The notes beneath the pieces were generated by a model, which did no database searches, had not been told where the DNA came from, and worked only from the letters and a program-made list of their open reading frames with translations. Shown here piece by piece: positions 1-5,710 of a DNA stretch of 39,077 bases. Each line of letters opens with the position of its first letter. Within the stretch, counting starts at the first letter, position 1. The position numbers and the translations under genes were made by a program. Location: positions 1-39,077 of IMG/VR virus record IMGVR_UViG_3300031999_000088. One strand, 5' to 3'. Source of the DNA: a virus.

Positions 1-210
1 GAGACCGTGTACGATGGGGACGTACCGCTCGACATCTGGACCGTCACGCCCGAGATGCGCCGCGCTTTCGAGCTGGACCCTGATTGCGCATACCTCGCCC
101 TCAGCTACACCAACGAAGGATTCGCGCAAGTCGATCATCTGACCGAGCATGAGTATCTGATTGGAGTGGCAGCTCTGGAAGCGCAAGGCGAGGAAACCGA
201 AGCAGAGTAG
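1..210 (+). CDS. Small hypothetical protein, 5' end probably cut by window edge
   Basis: The frame is open from base 1. A GTG at position 7 could be the start (67 residues), but no ribosome site can be checked, so the gene may begin outside the window. The product is acidic and soluble, with no Cys pairs or membrane segment. It ends in TAG at 208-210, and that stop codon is the 5' edge of a tRNA-like hairpin. I recognise no family. It opens a cassette of tiny same-strand genes typical of phage early regions. Confidence 0.6.
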   Translation, partial: ETVYDGDVPLDIWTVTPEMRRAFELDPDCAYLALSYTNEGFAQVDHLTEHEYLIGVAALEAQGEETEAE

Positions 211-254
211 CCCGGGACTGTTCCACGGCGCCGTTCAACTCGGCGCCCGGGCTA
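208..254 (+). ncRNA. tRNA-like acceptor/T-arm hairpin
   Basis: An outer 7-bp stem (TAGCCCG 208-214 with CGGGCTA 248-254) stacks directly on an inner 7-bp stem (GGCGCCG 227-233 with CGGCGCC 241-247). The inner loop is TTCAACT, which matches the tRNA T-loop consensus TTCRANY. Twelve unpaired bases (215-226) sit on the 5' side, where a tRNA would carry its D and anticodon arms. The outer stem begins with the stop codon of the upstream gene. There is no U tract, so this is not a standard terminator. A second hairpin of the same geometry lies at 729-771. The function is unknown. Confidence 0.45.
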
Positions 255-267
255 TGGGGGTATCACT

Positions 268-516
268 ATGAAGCTGGAATTGTACAAAACGGCGCGCGGG
301 GGGTACGCGACCACTATCGACGGGGGCTACCCCGTGGTGTACTACACTCACGACGGTCTCACAATCTGCGCGCGATGCGCGGGTCTAGAGACCGATGATA
401 CTCAGGCTGTCATTGCCGCCGAGCCCTATTACGAGGGGCCGGACCTTCTCTGCGAGGATTGTCAGAAAACTGTCATCCAATCGGCGTATGGCGATCTCAA
501 CAACGGGGGCGAATGA
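268..516 (+). CDS. Small two-CxxC zinc-ribbon-like protein
   Basis: This 82-residue protein has two CxxC pairs (CARC near residue 34 and CEDC near residue 62), a spacing that suits a single zinc-ribbon knuckle. The start ATG follows a GGGGGTA ribosome site. The stop TGA (514-516) overlaps the next gene's ATG at 513. A Cys4 zinc-binding fold is inferred; substrate or partner is unknown. Such mini zinc proteins are common in phage early regions. Confidence 0.7.
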   Translation: MKLELYKTARGGYATTIDGGYPVVYYTHDGLTICARCAGLETDDTQAVIAAEPYYEGPDLLCEDCQKTVIQSAYGDLNNGGE

Positions 517-734
517 TGAAAACTGCAATGTGTCCAGGAGTGATCGACCTATCGCGTCCGATAGGCTCTCACAAGGTCCGGGATTTTCAACCCCCATGGC
601 GAACCGTGTTTGACTACCGATGCCCTTTGTGCGGGGGAGAAAGACACGTTCGGGCCAGCTCTTTCCGCGGGCGCCACGCGGGGCCGGGGGTGGGCGCGAT
701 CTACTGCGGGGCGACTCTAGAAGCACTAGCCTAG
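513..734 (+). CDS. Small Cys-containing protein, coupled to the upstream zinc protein
   Basis: The gene starts at tandem ATGs (513 and 516) overlapping the upstream stop as ATGA and encodes 73 residues. It has a central CPLC pair, a following His and a C-terminal YCG, which could form a zinc site. It ends with two TAG codons in a row (732-737). The first TAG lies in the outer stem of a second tRNA-like hairpin. I recognise no family. Overlap with its neighbour suggests joint translation. Confidence 0.6.
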   Translation: MMKTAMCPGVIDLSRPIGSHKVRDFQPPWRTVFDYRCPLCGGERHVRASSFRGRHAGPGVGAIYCGATLEALA

Positions 735-771
735 TAGCGGTGGCGCCGGGGTCCGATTCCCCGGCCTAGGC
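729..771 (+). ncRNA. Second tRNA-like acceptor/T-arm hairpin
   Basis: The outer stem is GCCTAG (729-734) with CTAGGC (766-771). The inner 7-bp stem is GCCGGGG (745-751) with CCCCGGC (759-765), closing a 7-base loop TCCGATT, a T-loop-like sequence. A 10-base 5' bulge (735-744) replaces the D and anticodon arms. The geometry matches the hairpin at 208-254, and again the outer stem contains the upstream gene's TAG. No matching 5' acceptor strand for a full tRNA was found further upstream. Confidence 0.45.
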
Positions 772-800
772 CGTCGGCAATCTAGACACGGGGGTACAAC

Positions 801-1043
801 ATGAACCTGGGGGACAATCGCGAGAGTGAGGACTACATCGCCAAACGATTCGCGACGTACGATGCATGCTACGCGTACGCGGCAGACTACCACGGAGGCC
901 AATGGTCACGCGCCTATGCGCTCCTTGGCAAGCTGGCGGCGAAAAGCTACCGGCCCGGACTATCGGTCCGCGAACACGGGGGCGATGGATTGGAACCGGA
1001 GGCGCGCGAGTTCTTTGACCGGCTCGTGACGCGAAACTACTAG
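801..1043 (+). CDS. Small hypothetical protein
   Basis: ATG at 801 follows a GGGGGTA ribosome site, and the protein has 80 residues. It is rich in Tyr and Ala in its first half (a YDACYAYAADYHGG stretch) and acidic at the C-terminus, with no transmembrane segment. It is separated from the next gene by 15 bp. I recognise no family. Length, spacing and ribosome site support a real gene. Confidence 0.6.
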   Translation: MNLGDNRESEDYIAKRFATYDACYAYAADYHGGQWSRAYALLGKLAAKSYRPGLSVREHGGDGLEPEAREFFDRLVTRNY

Positions 1044-1058
1044 GCAAGGGGGAGAATC

Positions 1059-1292
1059 ATGGCAAGCAAGCCGTATAACGGCCACGAATCGTGGACCGCG
1101 TGGAACGTGGCACTATGGATCGGCAACGATGAGCCTTTGTACCGTCTCGCGATGGAATGCATTCAAACGACTAAGAGCGTACACCGTGCCGCAAACATGT
1201 TCGCCGCGCGGTCAGGACTCGCGCGAACACCGGACGGCGCGAAGTACTCACACCATAATGTCGAGCTGGCCCTCTCTGGCTTGAAGGAATAA
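1059..1292 (+). CDS. Small conserved-type phage protein with W-x2-WNV-x-LWI-x-NDE motif
   Basis: This 77-residue protein carries an N-terminal block NGHESWTAWNVALWIGNDE. As I recall it, that block marks a widespread family of small phage proteins of unknown function (DUF7249-like; assignment from memory). A C-terminal TPDG motif follows. The initiation region GGGGGAGAAYCATGGCAAG (ending 1066) is almost identical to that of the next ORF (ending 1311), suggesting a duplicated leader or strong selection on the start site. Confidence 0.7.
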   Translation: MASKPYNGHESWTAWNVALWIGNDEPLYRLAMECIQTTKSVHRAANMFAARSGLARTPDGAKYSHHNVELALSGLKE

Positions 1293-1303
1293 GGGGGAGA
1301 ACC

Positions 1304-1540
1304 ATGGCAAGTCTGGGAACACTACGCCGAGAGGCGGGGGCGGCAGCACGGGGGCATAGCCTGCGATGGGCGGCCCCGTGGCACGGCGAGTACAGCTCGA
1401 TCTAGCGCGGCACATGCACGGTGTGCGGGGCCGAGGTGGACGTGACCACGCGCCCCATGCCGAATGAAATCGACATCGGGGGCGAAGCGGTAGCGACCAA
1501 TTGCACGGGGAAGGAAGGGGGAGAGACGGGGGCGGAGTGA
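1304..1540 (+). pseudogene. Small CxxC protein interrupted by an in-frame amber codon
   Basis: From ATG 1304, with a good GGGGGAGA site, 33 codons are followed by TAG (1403-1405). The same frame then stays open for 44 more codons to TGA (1538-1540). The downstream part contains CTVC and a later NC, so the Cys motif is lost if translation stops at the amber. The upstream part (RRGH-like HSLRW...PWHGE) reads on naturally into the downstream part. CAG to TAG is the simplest explanation. TAG ends several neighbouring genes, so general recoding is unlikely; this is either a broken gene or a readthrough site. Confidence 0.5.
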
Positions 1541-1546
1541 TACACT

Positions 1547-1564
1547 GCCCCCATCATCGGGGGC
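1547..1564 (+). other. G/C hairpin just upstream of the tRNA
   Basis: GCCCCC (1547-1552), loop ATCATC, GGGGGC (1559-1564) forms a perfect 6-bp stem ending 4 bases before the tRNA. There is no U tract. It may mark the 5' processing boundary of the tRNA or end transcription weakly. A possible extended -10 (TGATACACT, 1538-1546) lies just before it but lacks a recognisable -35. Confidence 0.35.
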
Positions 1565-1568
1565 GCAT

Positions 1569-1640
1569 GCCAGGATCGCACAGTGGTCGTGCGCCGGTCC
1601 TGTAAACCGGTCTACGGGGATCCGACTCCCCCTCCTGGCT
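1569..1640 (+). tRNA. tRNA-Thr (anticodon TGT)
   Basis: A complete cloverleaf can be drawn: acceptor GCCAGGA (1569-1575) with TCCTGGC (1633-1639), discriminator T; D stem GCAC/GTGC with AGTGGTC loop; anticodon stem CCGGT/ACCGG with loop CCTGTAA giving anticodon TGT (1601-1603); variable TCTAC; T stem GGGGA/CCCCC with loop TCCGACT. Oddities are C instead of the near-universal T at position 33, C at 55, and an A-C mismatch closing the T stem. CCA is not encoded. It would read ACA, a rare codon in this GC-rich genome. Confidence 0.8.
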
Positions 1641-1656
1641 CGTGGAGGTACAGACG

Positions 1657-1833
1657 ATGATGCACTCATTTCATGTTCACCAAGGCGCCATCACGTTCAA
1701 GAACGGGGGCGCAAGCAGGAAACACCCGCCGCTCGACATCAGCGGTCGGCTCCCGCTGTGGGATCGGGAGGAGCGAGAGTGGCTCCTGAGGGAGCTCCAG
1801 AGGGGGAATCTGCGGGGGAGGCGAATATGCTAA
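1657..1833 (+). CDS. Small hypothetical protein
   Basis: ATG 1657 lies behind GGAGG at proper spacing, 17 bp after the tRNA, and encodes 58 residues. An upstream in-frame GTG at 1642 is less likely because it would remove the ribosome site. The C-terminal half (WDREEREWLLRELQRG) is an amphipathic charged helix. The stop TAA overlaps the next gene's ATG at 1827. I recognise no family. Confidence 0.55.
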   Translation: MMHSFHVHQGAITFKNGGASRKHPPLDISGRLPLWDREEREWLLRELQRGNLRGRRIC

Positions 1834-2045
1834 CAGCACGGATTCGGCACGGCAACCTCGAGGTGCGTCGCGGGGCGCAATTCAAGGAGCAATACTGCCC
1901 GTTTAGCGCGATACCTACGGTGGCGCAAAACTGCGGGGACTGGTGCCCTCTCTTCGGGGAAATCCAAGACTCTGCCGATGCTGCCTCAAGAGACGAATGG
2001 CTCACGCTTCACTGCGGACAGACGGTGACATTCCAGCTCGAATAG
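1827..2045 (+). CDS. Small four-Cys phage protein (CPF...CGDWCPLF...C)
   Basis: This 72-residue protein starts at ATG 1827 after GGGGGAGG and overlaps the previous stop by seven bases. The pattern YCPF, NCGDWCPLF and LHCG is a familiar arrangement in small phage early proteins of unknown role. The four Cys could bind a metal. A longer in-frame start at 1758 would add a low-complexity Gly/Ala/Glu segment within the previous gene and was rejected. Confidence 0.65.
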   Translation: MLTARIRHGNLEVRRGAQFKEQYCPFSAIPTVAQNCGDWCPLFGEIQDSADAASRDEWLTLHCGQTVTFQLE

Positions 2046-2075
2046 GGCTGGGGGCGATTTCACAGGAGGAACCTC

Positions 2076-2273
2076 ATGGCTGATGACCACATCGGTTCGG
2101 CTCGGGACTGGCTCGTCGTTTGGCAGGATCGTCTTTTCCAAGCCTACCAGCGAGCCCGGTACTTCGACGACATGCACCGGGATCCGCATGCGAGCAAGGT
2201 CTGCTGGGACATGGGGGAGGCTTGGCGCGAGGTGTGCCGGATGATCGACGCCAAGGTCGGGGGCGTAGACTGA
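2076..2273 (+). CDS. Small hypothetical protein
   Basis: An AGGAGG site sits before ATG 2076; the product has 65 residues. It is helical and aromatic (DWLVVWQDRLFQAYQRARYFDD), has a single Cys pair spaced too widely for a zinc knuckle, and has no membrane segment. It is the last gene before a G/C-rich hairpin stretch (2274-2303) and the next promoter, so it probably ends the first transcription unit. I recognise no family. Confidence 0.6.
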   Translation: MADDHIGSARDWLVVWQDRLFQAYQRARYFDDMHRDPHASKVCWDMGEAWREVCRMIDAKVGGVD

Positions 2274-2303
2274 CGGGGGCGACCCCGGGCCCATAAGTGC
2301 CCC

Positions 2304-2333
2304 TTGACAACGAACGATGAAAGGTGATAGACT
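2304..2333 (+). promoter_or_regulatory. Sigma70-type promoter, leaderless start
   Basis: TTGACA (2304-2309) is a perfect -35, followed by an 18-bp spacer and TAGACT (2328-2333; 4 of 6 matches to TATAAT). The start codon ATG at 2340 lies only 6 bases after the -10, where transcription is expected to begin. No ribosome site is present, so the transcript would be leaderless. Confidence 0.7.
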
Positions 2334-2339
2334 TACATT

Positions 2340-2528
2340 ATGAGCAACAACACGCAGATACGCCCGTTTCATTCTGTGGCCATCCGAATGCCAGAGGAAG
2401 ACTGGCGCAAGTTCAGAGCTCTGGTGAGCCTCAACAAGGTCGAAGTCGGCACCCAAGTGGGGTCGATTCTCTCGGAGTGGCTCAAGGAGACGACCCAGAG
2501 GGTGATCCTGAGCAACCTTGCCAACTGA
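2340..2528 (+). CDS. Ribbon-helix-helix DNA-binding regulator
   Basis: This 62-residue protein has the layout of an Arc/CopG/MetJ ribbon-helix-helix domain: a short strand (FHSVAIRMP), then helix 1 (EEDWRKFRALVSLNK) and helix 2 (GTQVGSILSEWLKETTQRV). Proteins of this size bind DNA as dimers on tandem sites. It has its own promoter and sits directly before a repeat array whose 18-bp-spaced blocks are plausible operators, although that link is inference. It is the only evident transcriptional regulator in the window. Confidence 0.7.
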   Translation: MSNNTQIRPFHSVAIRMPEEDWRKFRALVSLNKVEVGTQVGSILSEWLKETTQRVILSNLAN

Positions 2529-2686
2529 TGAACAAGCCAAACTGGGAGAGACACCCATGCCATGCGAGCGAGCCACGATGTACGAGACACCCACGGAGCT
2601 TGAGCGAGCCATGCAGGGGGAGACACCCAAAGGCGAGGAGCGAGCCACGAAACGAGAGACACCCAAGCTGTCCGAGCGCATCATAG
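2528..2686 (+). CDS. Repeat-encoded small peptide, alternating SEP and RHP units
   Basis: ATG 2528 overlaps the regulator's stop as TGATG. The 52-codon frame ends in TAG at 2684-2686. It reads the repeat array as a 12-residue period: SEP, three variable residues, RHP, three variable residues. The same frame of the same repeat is used by a 16-codon ORF at 15182. The array is also open in other frames, so real translation is not proven; the stop-start overlap and shared frame at both loci favour it. Confidence 0.4.
   Translation: MNKPNWERHPCHASEPRCTRHPRSLSEPCRGRHPKARSEPRNERHPSCPSAS
2530..2683 (+). repeat. 18-bp-periodic alternating repeat array, locus 1
   Basis: Two related 10-bp blocks alternate every 18 bp: GAGCGAGCCA at 2566, 2602 and 2638, and GAGACACCCA at 2548, 2584, 2620 and 2656. 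Degenerate first-type blocks flank them at 2530 (GAACAAGCCA) and 2674 (GAGCGCATCA). Spacers are 8 bp and variable. The consensus of both blocks is GAGMSASCCA. The array sits between the RHH regulator and the YqaJ gene. The same array occurs at 15184-15247. Confidence 0.9.
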
Positions 2687-2705
2687 CCGTGTCAAGGAGG
2701 AACCC

Positions 2706-3704
2706 ATGGCAATCGAGATTGTGAACGAAGCAAGGATCATCGGCGACAACCCCACTCCGGAGGAGTTCCAGAAGCTCCGCCGCACTTACTTGGGCGGCTC
2801 GGATGCGGGGGCGATCCTGGGGATGTCCCAGTATGCGTCCCCTCTATCGGTGTACTGTAGCAAGAAGGGACTGTACGAACCCGAGGACAACGAGTTCATG
2901 CTCTGGGGACGCATCCTCGAGCCCGTGATCCGGGACCAGTGGCAGGCCCGGCATCCGAAGTGGAAGGTAGAGAGCGACTCGAAGCTCTATCGCCACCCCG
3001 AACTCGAGTGGCTCGGGGGGACTGTGGACGGGCTTGTGTTCTATCCTGCCTATCTAACCGGGGACCTGGGCCGATTCGGTCTCGAGATCAAGACCGGCTC
3101 CGAGTACGCCAAGGTGTGGGGCACCAACGAGGTACCCGATCCCTACTACGCCCAGGTACAGCACTACATGGCGCTCCTGGGGCTCCCCGGCTTCTGGATC
3201 GTGGCCCTTCTCGGCCGTCACCTCGTCGAGCGATACGTCCCAAGGAACGAGGAATTCATCAAGTACATGCTCGAGGAGGAGCAGCGATTCTGGGAGACCT
3301 ACATCGTCCCGGGCAAGATGCCCGACCCGATCGGCCTTTCGATCGACGGCGATCTTCTCACCATGCTGTACAAGGATGCCGTCGAGCAGGACCCGGTGCC
3401 GGTGCTGGACGAAGATGTTCAGGCCATCGTCGAAGAGTACATGGAGGCGAAGGAGGACGAGAAGGCTGCCGGGGCTGTAGCCGAGAAGGCGAAGCAGCGC
3501 ATCGAGGCAACGATGGGGGAGGCCAAGGTCGCCAAGGCAGGCCCCTACCAGATCACCTGGAGCCGGTGGACCACGAAGCGGTTCGACTCCAAGCGGTTCG
3601 CCAAAGACCACGCGGACTTGGCGGAGGAGTACAAGACGCAGGAGGTTCGGACCGGCCGACTGAACGTGAAGGAAGTCGGCGCGAACGAAGCAGAGGAGGG
3701 CTGA
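2706..3704 (+). CDS. YqaJ-like viral exonuclease
   Basis: This 332-residue protein belongs to the lambda-exonuclease/YqaJ recombinase group, which resects double-strand ends to give 3' single strands for an annealing protein. Visible motifs are GGSDAGAILG (residues 30-39), LEP with Glu72, GTVDGL with Asp108, LEIKTG with Glu127 and Lys129, and YYAQVQHYM with Gln150. Together these make the PD-(D/E)XK active site. An AAGGAGG site precedes ATG 2706. The RecT gene follows after one small gene, the usual exonuclease/annealase pairing. The C-terminal third is charged and probably helical. Confidence 0.9.
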   Translation: MAIEIVNEARIIGDNPTPEEFQKLRRTYLGGSDAGAILGMSQYASPLSVYCSKKGLYEPEDNEFMLWGRILEPVIRDQWQARHPKWKVESDSKLYRHPELEWLGGTVDGLVFYPAYLTGDLGRFGLEIKTGSEYAKVWGTNEVPDPYYAQVQHYMALLGLPGFWIVALLGRHLVERYVPRNEEFIKYMLEEEQRFWETYIVPGKMPDPIGLSIDGDLLTMLYKDAVEQDPVPVLDEDVQAIVEEYMEAKEDEKAAGAVAEKAKQRIEATMGEAKVAKAGPYQITWSRWTTKRFDSKRFAKDHADLAEEYKTQEVRTGRLNVKEVGANEAEEG

Positions 3705-3706
3705 GC

Positions 3707-3913
3707 GTGGCTCTGTCTGATTGCGCCAAATGCTGGAATACGCCATGTTCGTGCGGATGGGAGTACAGATTCCAGAGCCGCGGCGCACGGATGCTTCTGG
3801 CCTCTGTCATCCTTGGCATGGATGTGAATAGACTCGACGTCTTGATTCGAGATTCAGTTCCAAAGGTCCACCCTATGCGAACCTTGGAACCGAACGAAAC
3901 AGAGCAGGAGTAG
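3707..3913 (+). CDS. Small CxxC...CxC protein between exonuclease and RecT
   Basis: The GTG start at 3707 lies two bases after the exonuclease stop, with GGAGGG upstream; the product has 68 residues. The N-terminus has CAKCWNTPCSCGWEY, a four-Cys cluster that could bind zinc and recurs in small phage proteins near recombination genes. The rest is a hydrophobic helix and an acidic tail. The gene ends 8 bp before RecT, so all three should be cotranslated. Confidence 0.7.
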   Translation: MALSDCAKCWNTPCSCGWEYRFQSRGARMLLASVILGMDVNRLDVLIRDSVPKVHPMRTLEPNETEQE

Positions 3914-3921
3914 GAGGAACC

Positions 3922-4833
3922 ATGAAGACTGACGGAACGAACGCTGTGCCGCGCCCGGTGCAGCAGACCAAGACCGAACCACCGAAGCAGGGAGGGGCAC
4001 AGGTCCCGGCGGTTCAGCAGCAGAAGCAGGCAGTCGCCCAACCCACGTCCTTCAAGGGAGGACTCAAGGAGTGGTTCGCCAAAAACCGGCAGTCCGTAGA
4101 GTCCCTCCTCCCGAACACTCTCGACTTCCGCCGGTTCGCCCGGCTCACGGTCGAGGTACTCGCACAGAACCCGAAGTTGTCCGCGGCCCAGCCCCTGTCC
4201 CTCATGCTCTCCATTATGAAGGCGGCGGCGGACGGCCTCGAGCCCGACGGCCGCAAGGCGTGCATCGTACCCTACAAGGACCACGAGGTCACCAAGGCGC
4301 AGTACCAGCGGATGTACGGTGGAGTGATCGAGCACTGCTATCGGACCGGGCAGTACCGGGTCATCACCGGCGGCGTAGTCCACGAGCACGATTCGTTCGA
4401 GTACGCGCGCGGCTTCCCTGAGAACCGACTGAACCACCGGCCCGCGCCAGGAGACCGCGGCGAGGTCATCGGCTACTGGGCGGGTTACCAACTCGTCAAC
4501 GGCGGCTACGACTTCGTGTACCTCCCCAAGGAGGCGTGCCTTGCCCACGGACGTCGGTACTCCAAGACCTTCAACAACCCCGAGGGCCCCTGGCAGAAGA
4601 ACCAGGACGCGATGTGCTTGAAGACCGTGTTGCTTCAGGCCGTGAAGTACGCCCCGCAGAGCATCGACGACCTCCGGGTGGTCAAAGCCGTGGACACCTC
4701 CAAGGAAATCGAGGAGGCAAAGGCGATGGTCAAGGCCGAGGACCTTGTGCCACTCGCGGTACCGGAGGGTGAGGCCGCGGCCATCGAGGCTGAGGTGGTG
4801 GAGACCACGGAGGAAGAGGACCAGGAGGCATGA
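3922..4833 (+). CDS. recT: RecT-family single-strand annealing protein
   Basis: This 303-residue protein has a Gln/Pro-rich N-terminus (about residues 1-45) followed by the RecT core. The core shows the helix LSLMLSIMKAAADGLEPDG, the segment ACIVPYK, the conserved YGGVIEHCYRTG region, and KNQDAMCLKTVLLQAVKYAP near residue 240. RecT proteins coat single-stranded DNA and anneal complementary strands. The YqaJ exonuclease just upstream would supply its substrate. An AGGAGG site precedes ATG 3922. The stop TGA overlaps the next gene's ATG (4830). Confidence 0.93.
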   Translation: MKTDGTNAVPRPVQQTKTEPPKQGGAQVPAVQQQKQAVAQPTSFKGGLKEWFAKNRQSVESLLPNTLDFRRFARLTVEVLAQNPKLSAAQPLSLMLSIMKAAADGLEPDGRKACIVPYKDHEVTKAQYQRMYGGVIEHCYRTGQYRVITGGVVHEHDSFEYARGFPENRLNHRPAPGDRGEVIGYWAGYQLVNGGYDFVYLPKEACLAHGRRYSKTFNNPEGPWQKNQDAMCLKTVLLQAVKYAPQSIDDLRVVKAVDTSKEIEEAKAMVKAEDLVPLAVPEGEAAAIEAEVVETTEEEDQEA

Positions 4834-5042
4834 TAGGGCTCATCGTCACGGTTCTGTTGCTGCCAGTGGTTCTTGTGGTATCATGGGTCCTCTTCGCTAT
4901 CGTTGCTGGTCCTTGGCTGTGGATGATATGGCGCTTCGACAGAAACCGACGATGCCTGAACATTGAGGACGCATGGGAGGTCATTGCATTCCTTCCAGGC
5001 AAGGTATTCCACCGGATTGTCCACGATAAGGACAACCCGTGA
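4830..5042 (+). CDS. Small membrane protein
   Basis: This 70-residue protein starts in an ATGA overlap with the RecT stop. Residues 2-32 form one long, or two short, hydrophobic segments (LIVTVLLLPVVLVVSWVLFA, then PWLWMIW), followed by RFDRNRR, which should stay in the cytoplasm. The soluble tail is short. It is too early in the map to be an obvious holin. The function is unknown. Confidence 0.6.
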   Translation: MIGLIVTVLLLPVVLVVSWVLFAIVAGPWLWMIWRFDRNRRCLNIEDAWEVIAFLPGKVFHRIVHDKDNP

Positions 5043-5374
5043 CCGACGAGGAGTTCTGCCTCGCTGAGTACCAGTACGATCCCAGGGTAGACCGATGCCA
5101 GTGCATGAAGCATCTCGGCCACCACGGGCGGCACCGCTGTGGCATGTGCGCGATGGAGTGGGGAAGCGACCCAGCGAAAGGAGAATCGAAGAGTGCCAAC
5201 GTCAAGACCAACGTGCGAGACATGCGAGTTCTGGTTCCGGTGGCAGGACATGACCGAGTTCGGCCAGTGCCGTCGGTACCCACCGAACCAGGCATCACCC
5301 GGCATCATCATGGGCAGTACGCTCCTCCCCAGGGGAGCATGGCTCACCACACAACGGCACGAAGAGTGTGGTGA
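5039..5374 (+). CDS. Cys/His-rich small protein; C-terminal half uncertain
   Basis: GTG 5039 overlaps the previous stop as GTGA. The first 50 residues contain a dense set of ligands (RCQCMKHLGHHGRHRCGMC) that looks like a zinc site. The frame then continues to 5374 through the whole start region of the next gene (5193-5414) and turns into Pro/Arg/His-rich sequence that looks non-coding. The likely natural end is near 5195, with the stop lost or a frameshift. I am confident only of the N-terminal half. Confidence 0.45.
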   Translation: MTDEEFCLAEYQYDPRVDRCQCMKHLGHHGRHRCGMCAMEWGSDPAKGESKSANVKTNVRDMRVLVPVAGHDRVRPVPSVPTEPGITRHHHGQYAPPQGSMAHHTTARRVW

Positions 5375-5414
5375 ATATAGAGAGAAGGTAGTACTAGGAG
5401 GACAGAAGACATGA
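5193..5414 (+). CDS. Small CxxC protein of a common phage type
   Basis: GTG 5193 follows AAGGAG and encodes 73 residues. The motif string CETCEFWF, GQCRRYPP, RGAWLTT, ECGEY is a recurrent arrangement in small phage proteins: two Cys, then Cys-Arg-Arg-x-Pro-Pro, and a terminal Cys-Gly-Glu. This suggests a four-Cys metal site. The stop overlaps the next gene's ATG at 5411. Confidence 0.7.
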   Translation: MPTSRPTCETCEFWFRWQDMTEFGQCRRYPPNQASPGIIMGSTLLPRGAWLTTQRHEECGEYREKVVLGGQKT

Positions 5415-5710
5415 GCATCAAGGCAAAGACGGCGAAGGGCGGGCGGCCGGTGATAGTCCGCACGTACTCGGCGGGAGTGCATTTCGGCTACCTCACATCC
5501 CGCGTGGGGCAGGAGGTGGTACTTGAACGATCGCGGCGGATCTGGTCCTGGAAAGGCGCCAACAGTCTCAGCGAGATCGCGCTGCATGGCGTCGGCGTCG
5601 GGAGCAAGATCGCCGAACGTGTTTCGATCACGCTGACGCAGGCCATCGAGGTGATCGAGTGTGAGCCGGAAGCGGTGAAAGTGCTGGAGGCCGCGGCATG
5701 GACGAAGTAA
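5411..5710 (+). CDS. DUF6948-like phage protein
   Basis: This 99-residue protein has the order VIVRTYSAGVHFGYL, VVLERSRRIWSWKGANSLSEI, LHGVGVGSKIAERV, and an acidic end. I recall it as a widespread phage family of unknown function (DUF6948; from memory). An AGGAGG-type site precedes ATG 5411. Its last 13 bases overlap the start of the Gly-X repeat gene. Confidence 0.7.
   Translation: MSIKAKTAKGGRPVIVRTYSAGVHFGYLTSRVGQEVVLERSRRIWSWKGANSLSEIALHGVGVGSKIAERVSITLTQAIEVIECEPEAVKVLEAAAWTK

Noticed and set aside
660-772. Full tRNA ending at the 729-771 hairpin
   Set aside because: No upstream 5' acceptor strand pairs with the bases after the T-arm-like stem, and no 7-base anticodon loop with a stem was found.
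2274-2303. Rho-independent terminator in the G/C-rich segment before the RHH promoter
   Set aside because: Small GGGG/CCCC and GGGC/GCCC pairings exist but no T tract follows; left uncalled.
2530-2683. CRISPR array
   Set aside because: The conserved blocks are only 10 bp with 8-bp spacers, alternate in sequence and encode an open frame; no cas genes are present.
1986-2684. 232-codon - strand frame with GVS/ARS repeats across 1986-2684
   Set aside because: It runs antisense to three supported + strand genes and the promoter; its repeats are just the reverse reading of the 18-bp array.
2939-3706. Long + strand frame overlapping the YqaJ gene
   Set aside because: Arg/Gly-rich shadow of the exonuclease. 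Only its last 69 codons, from GTG 3707, form a real gene.
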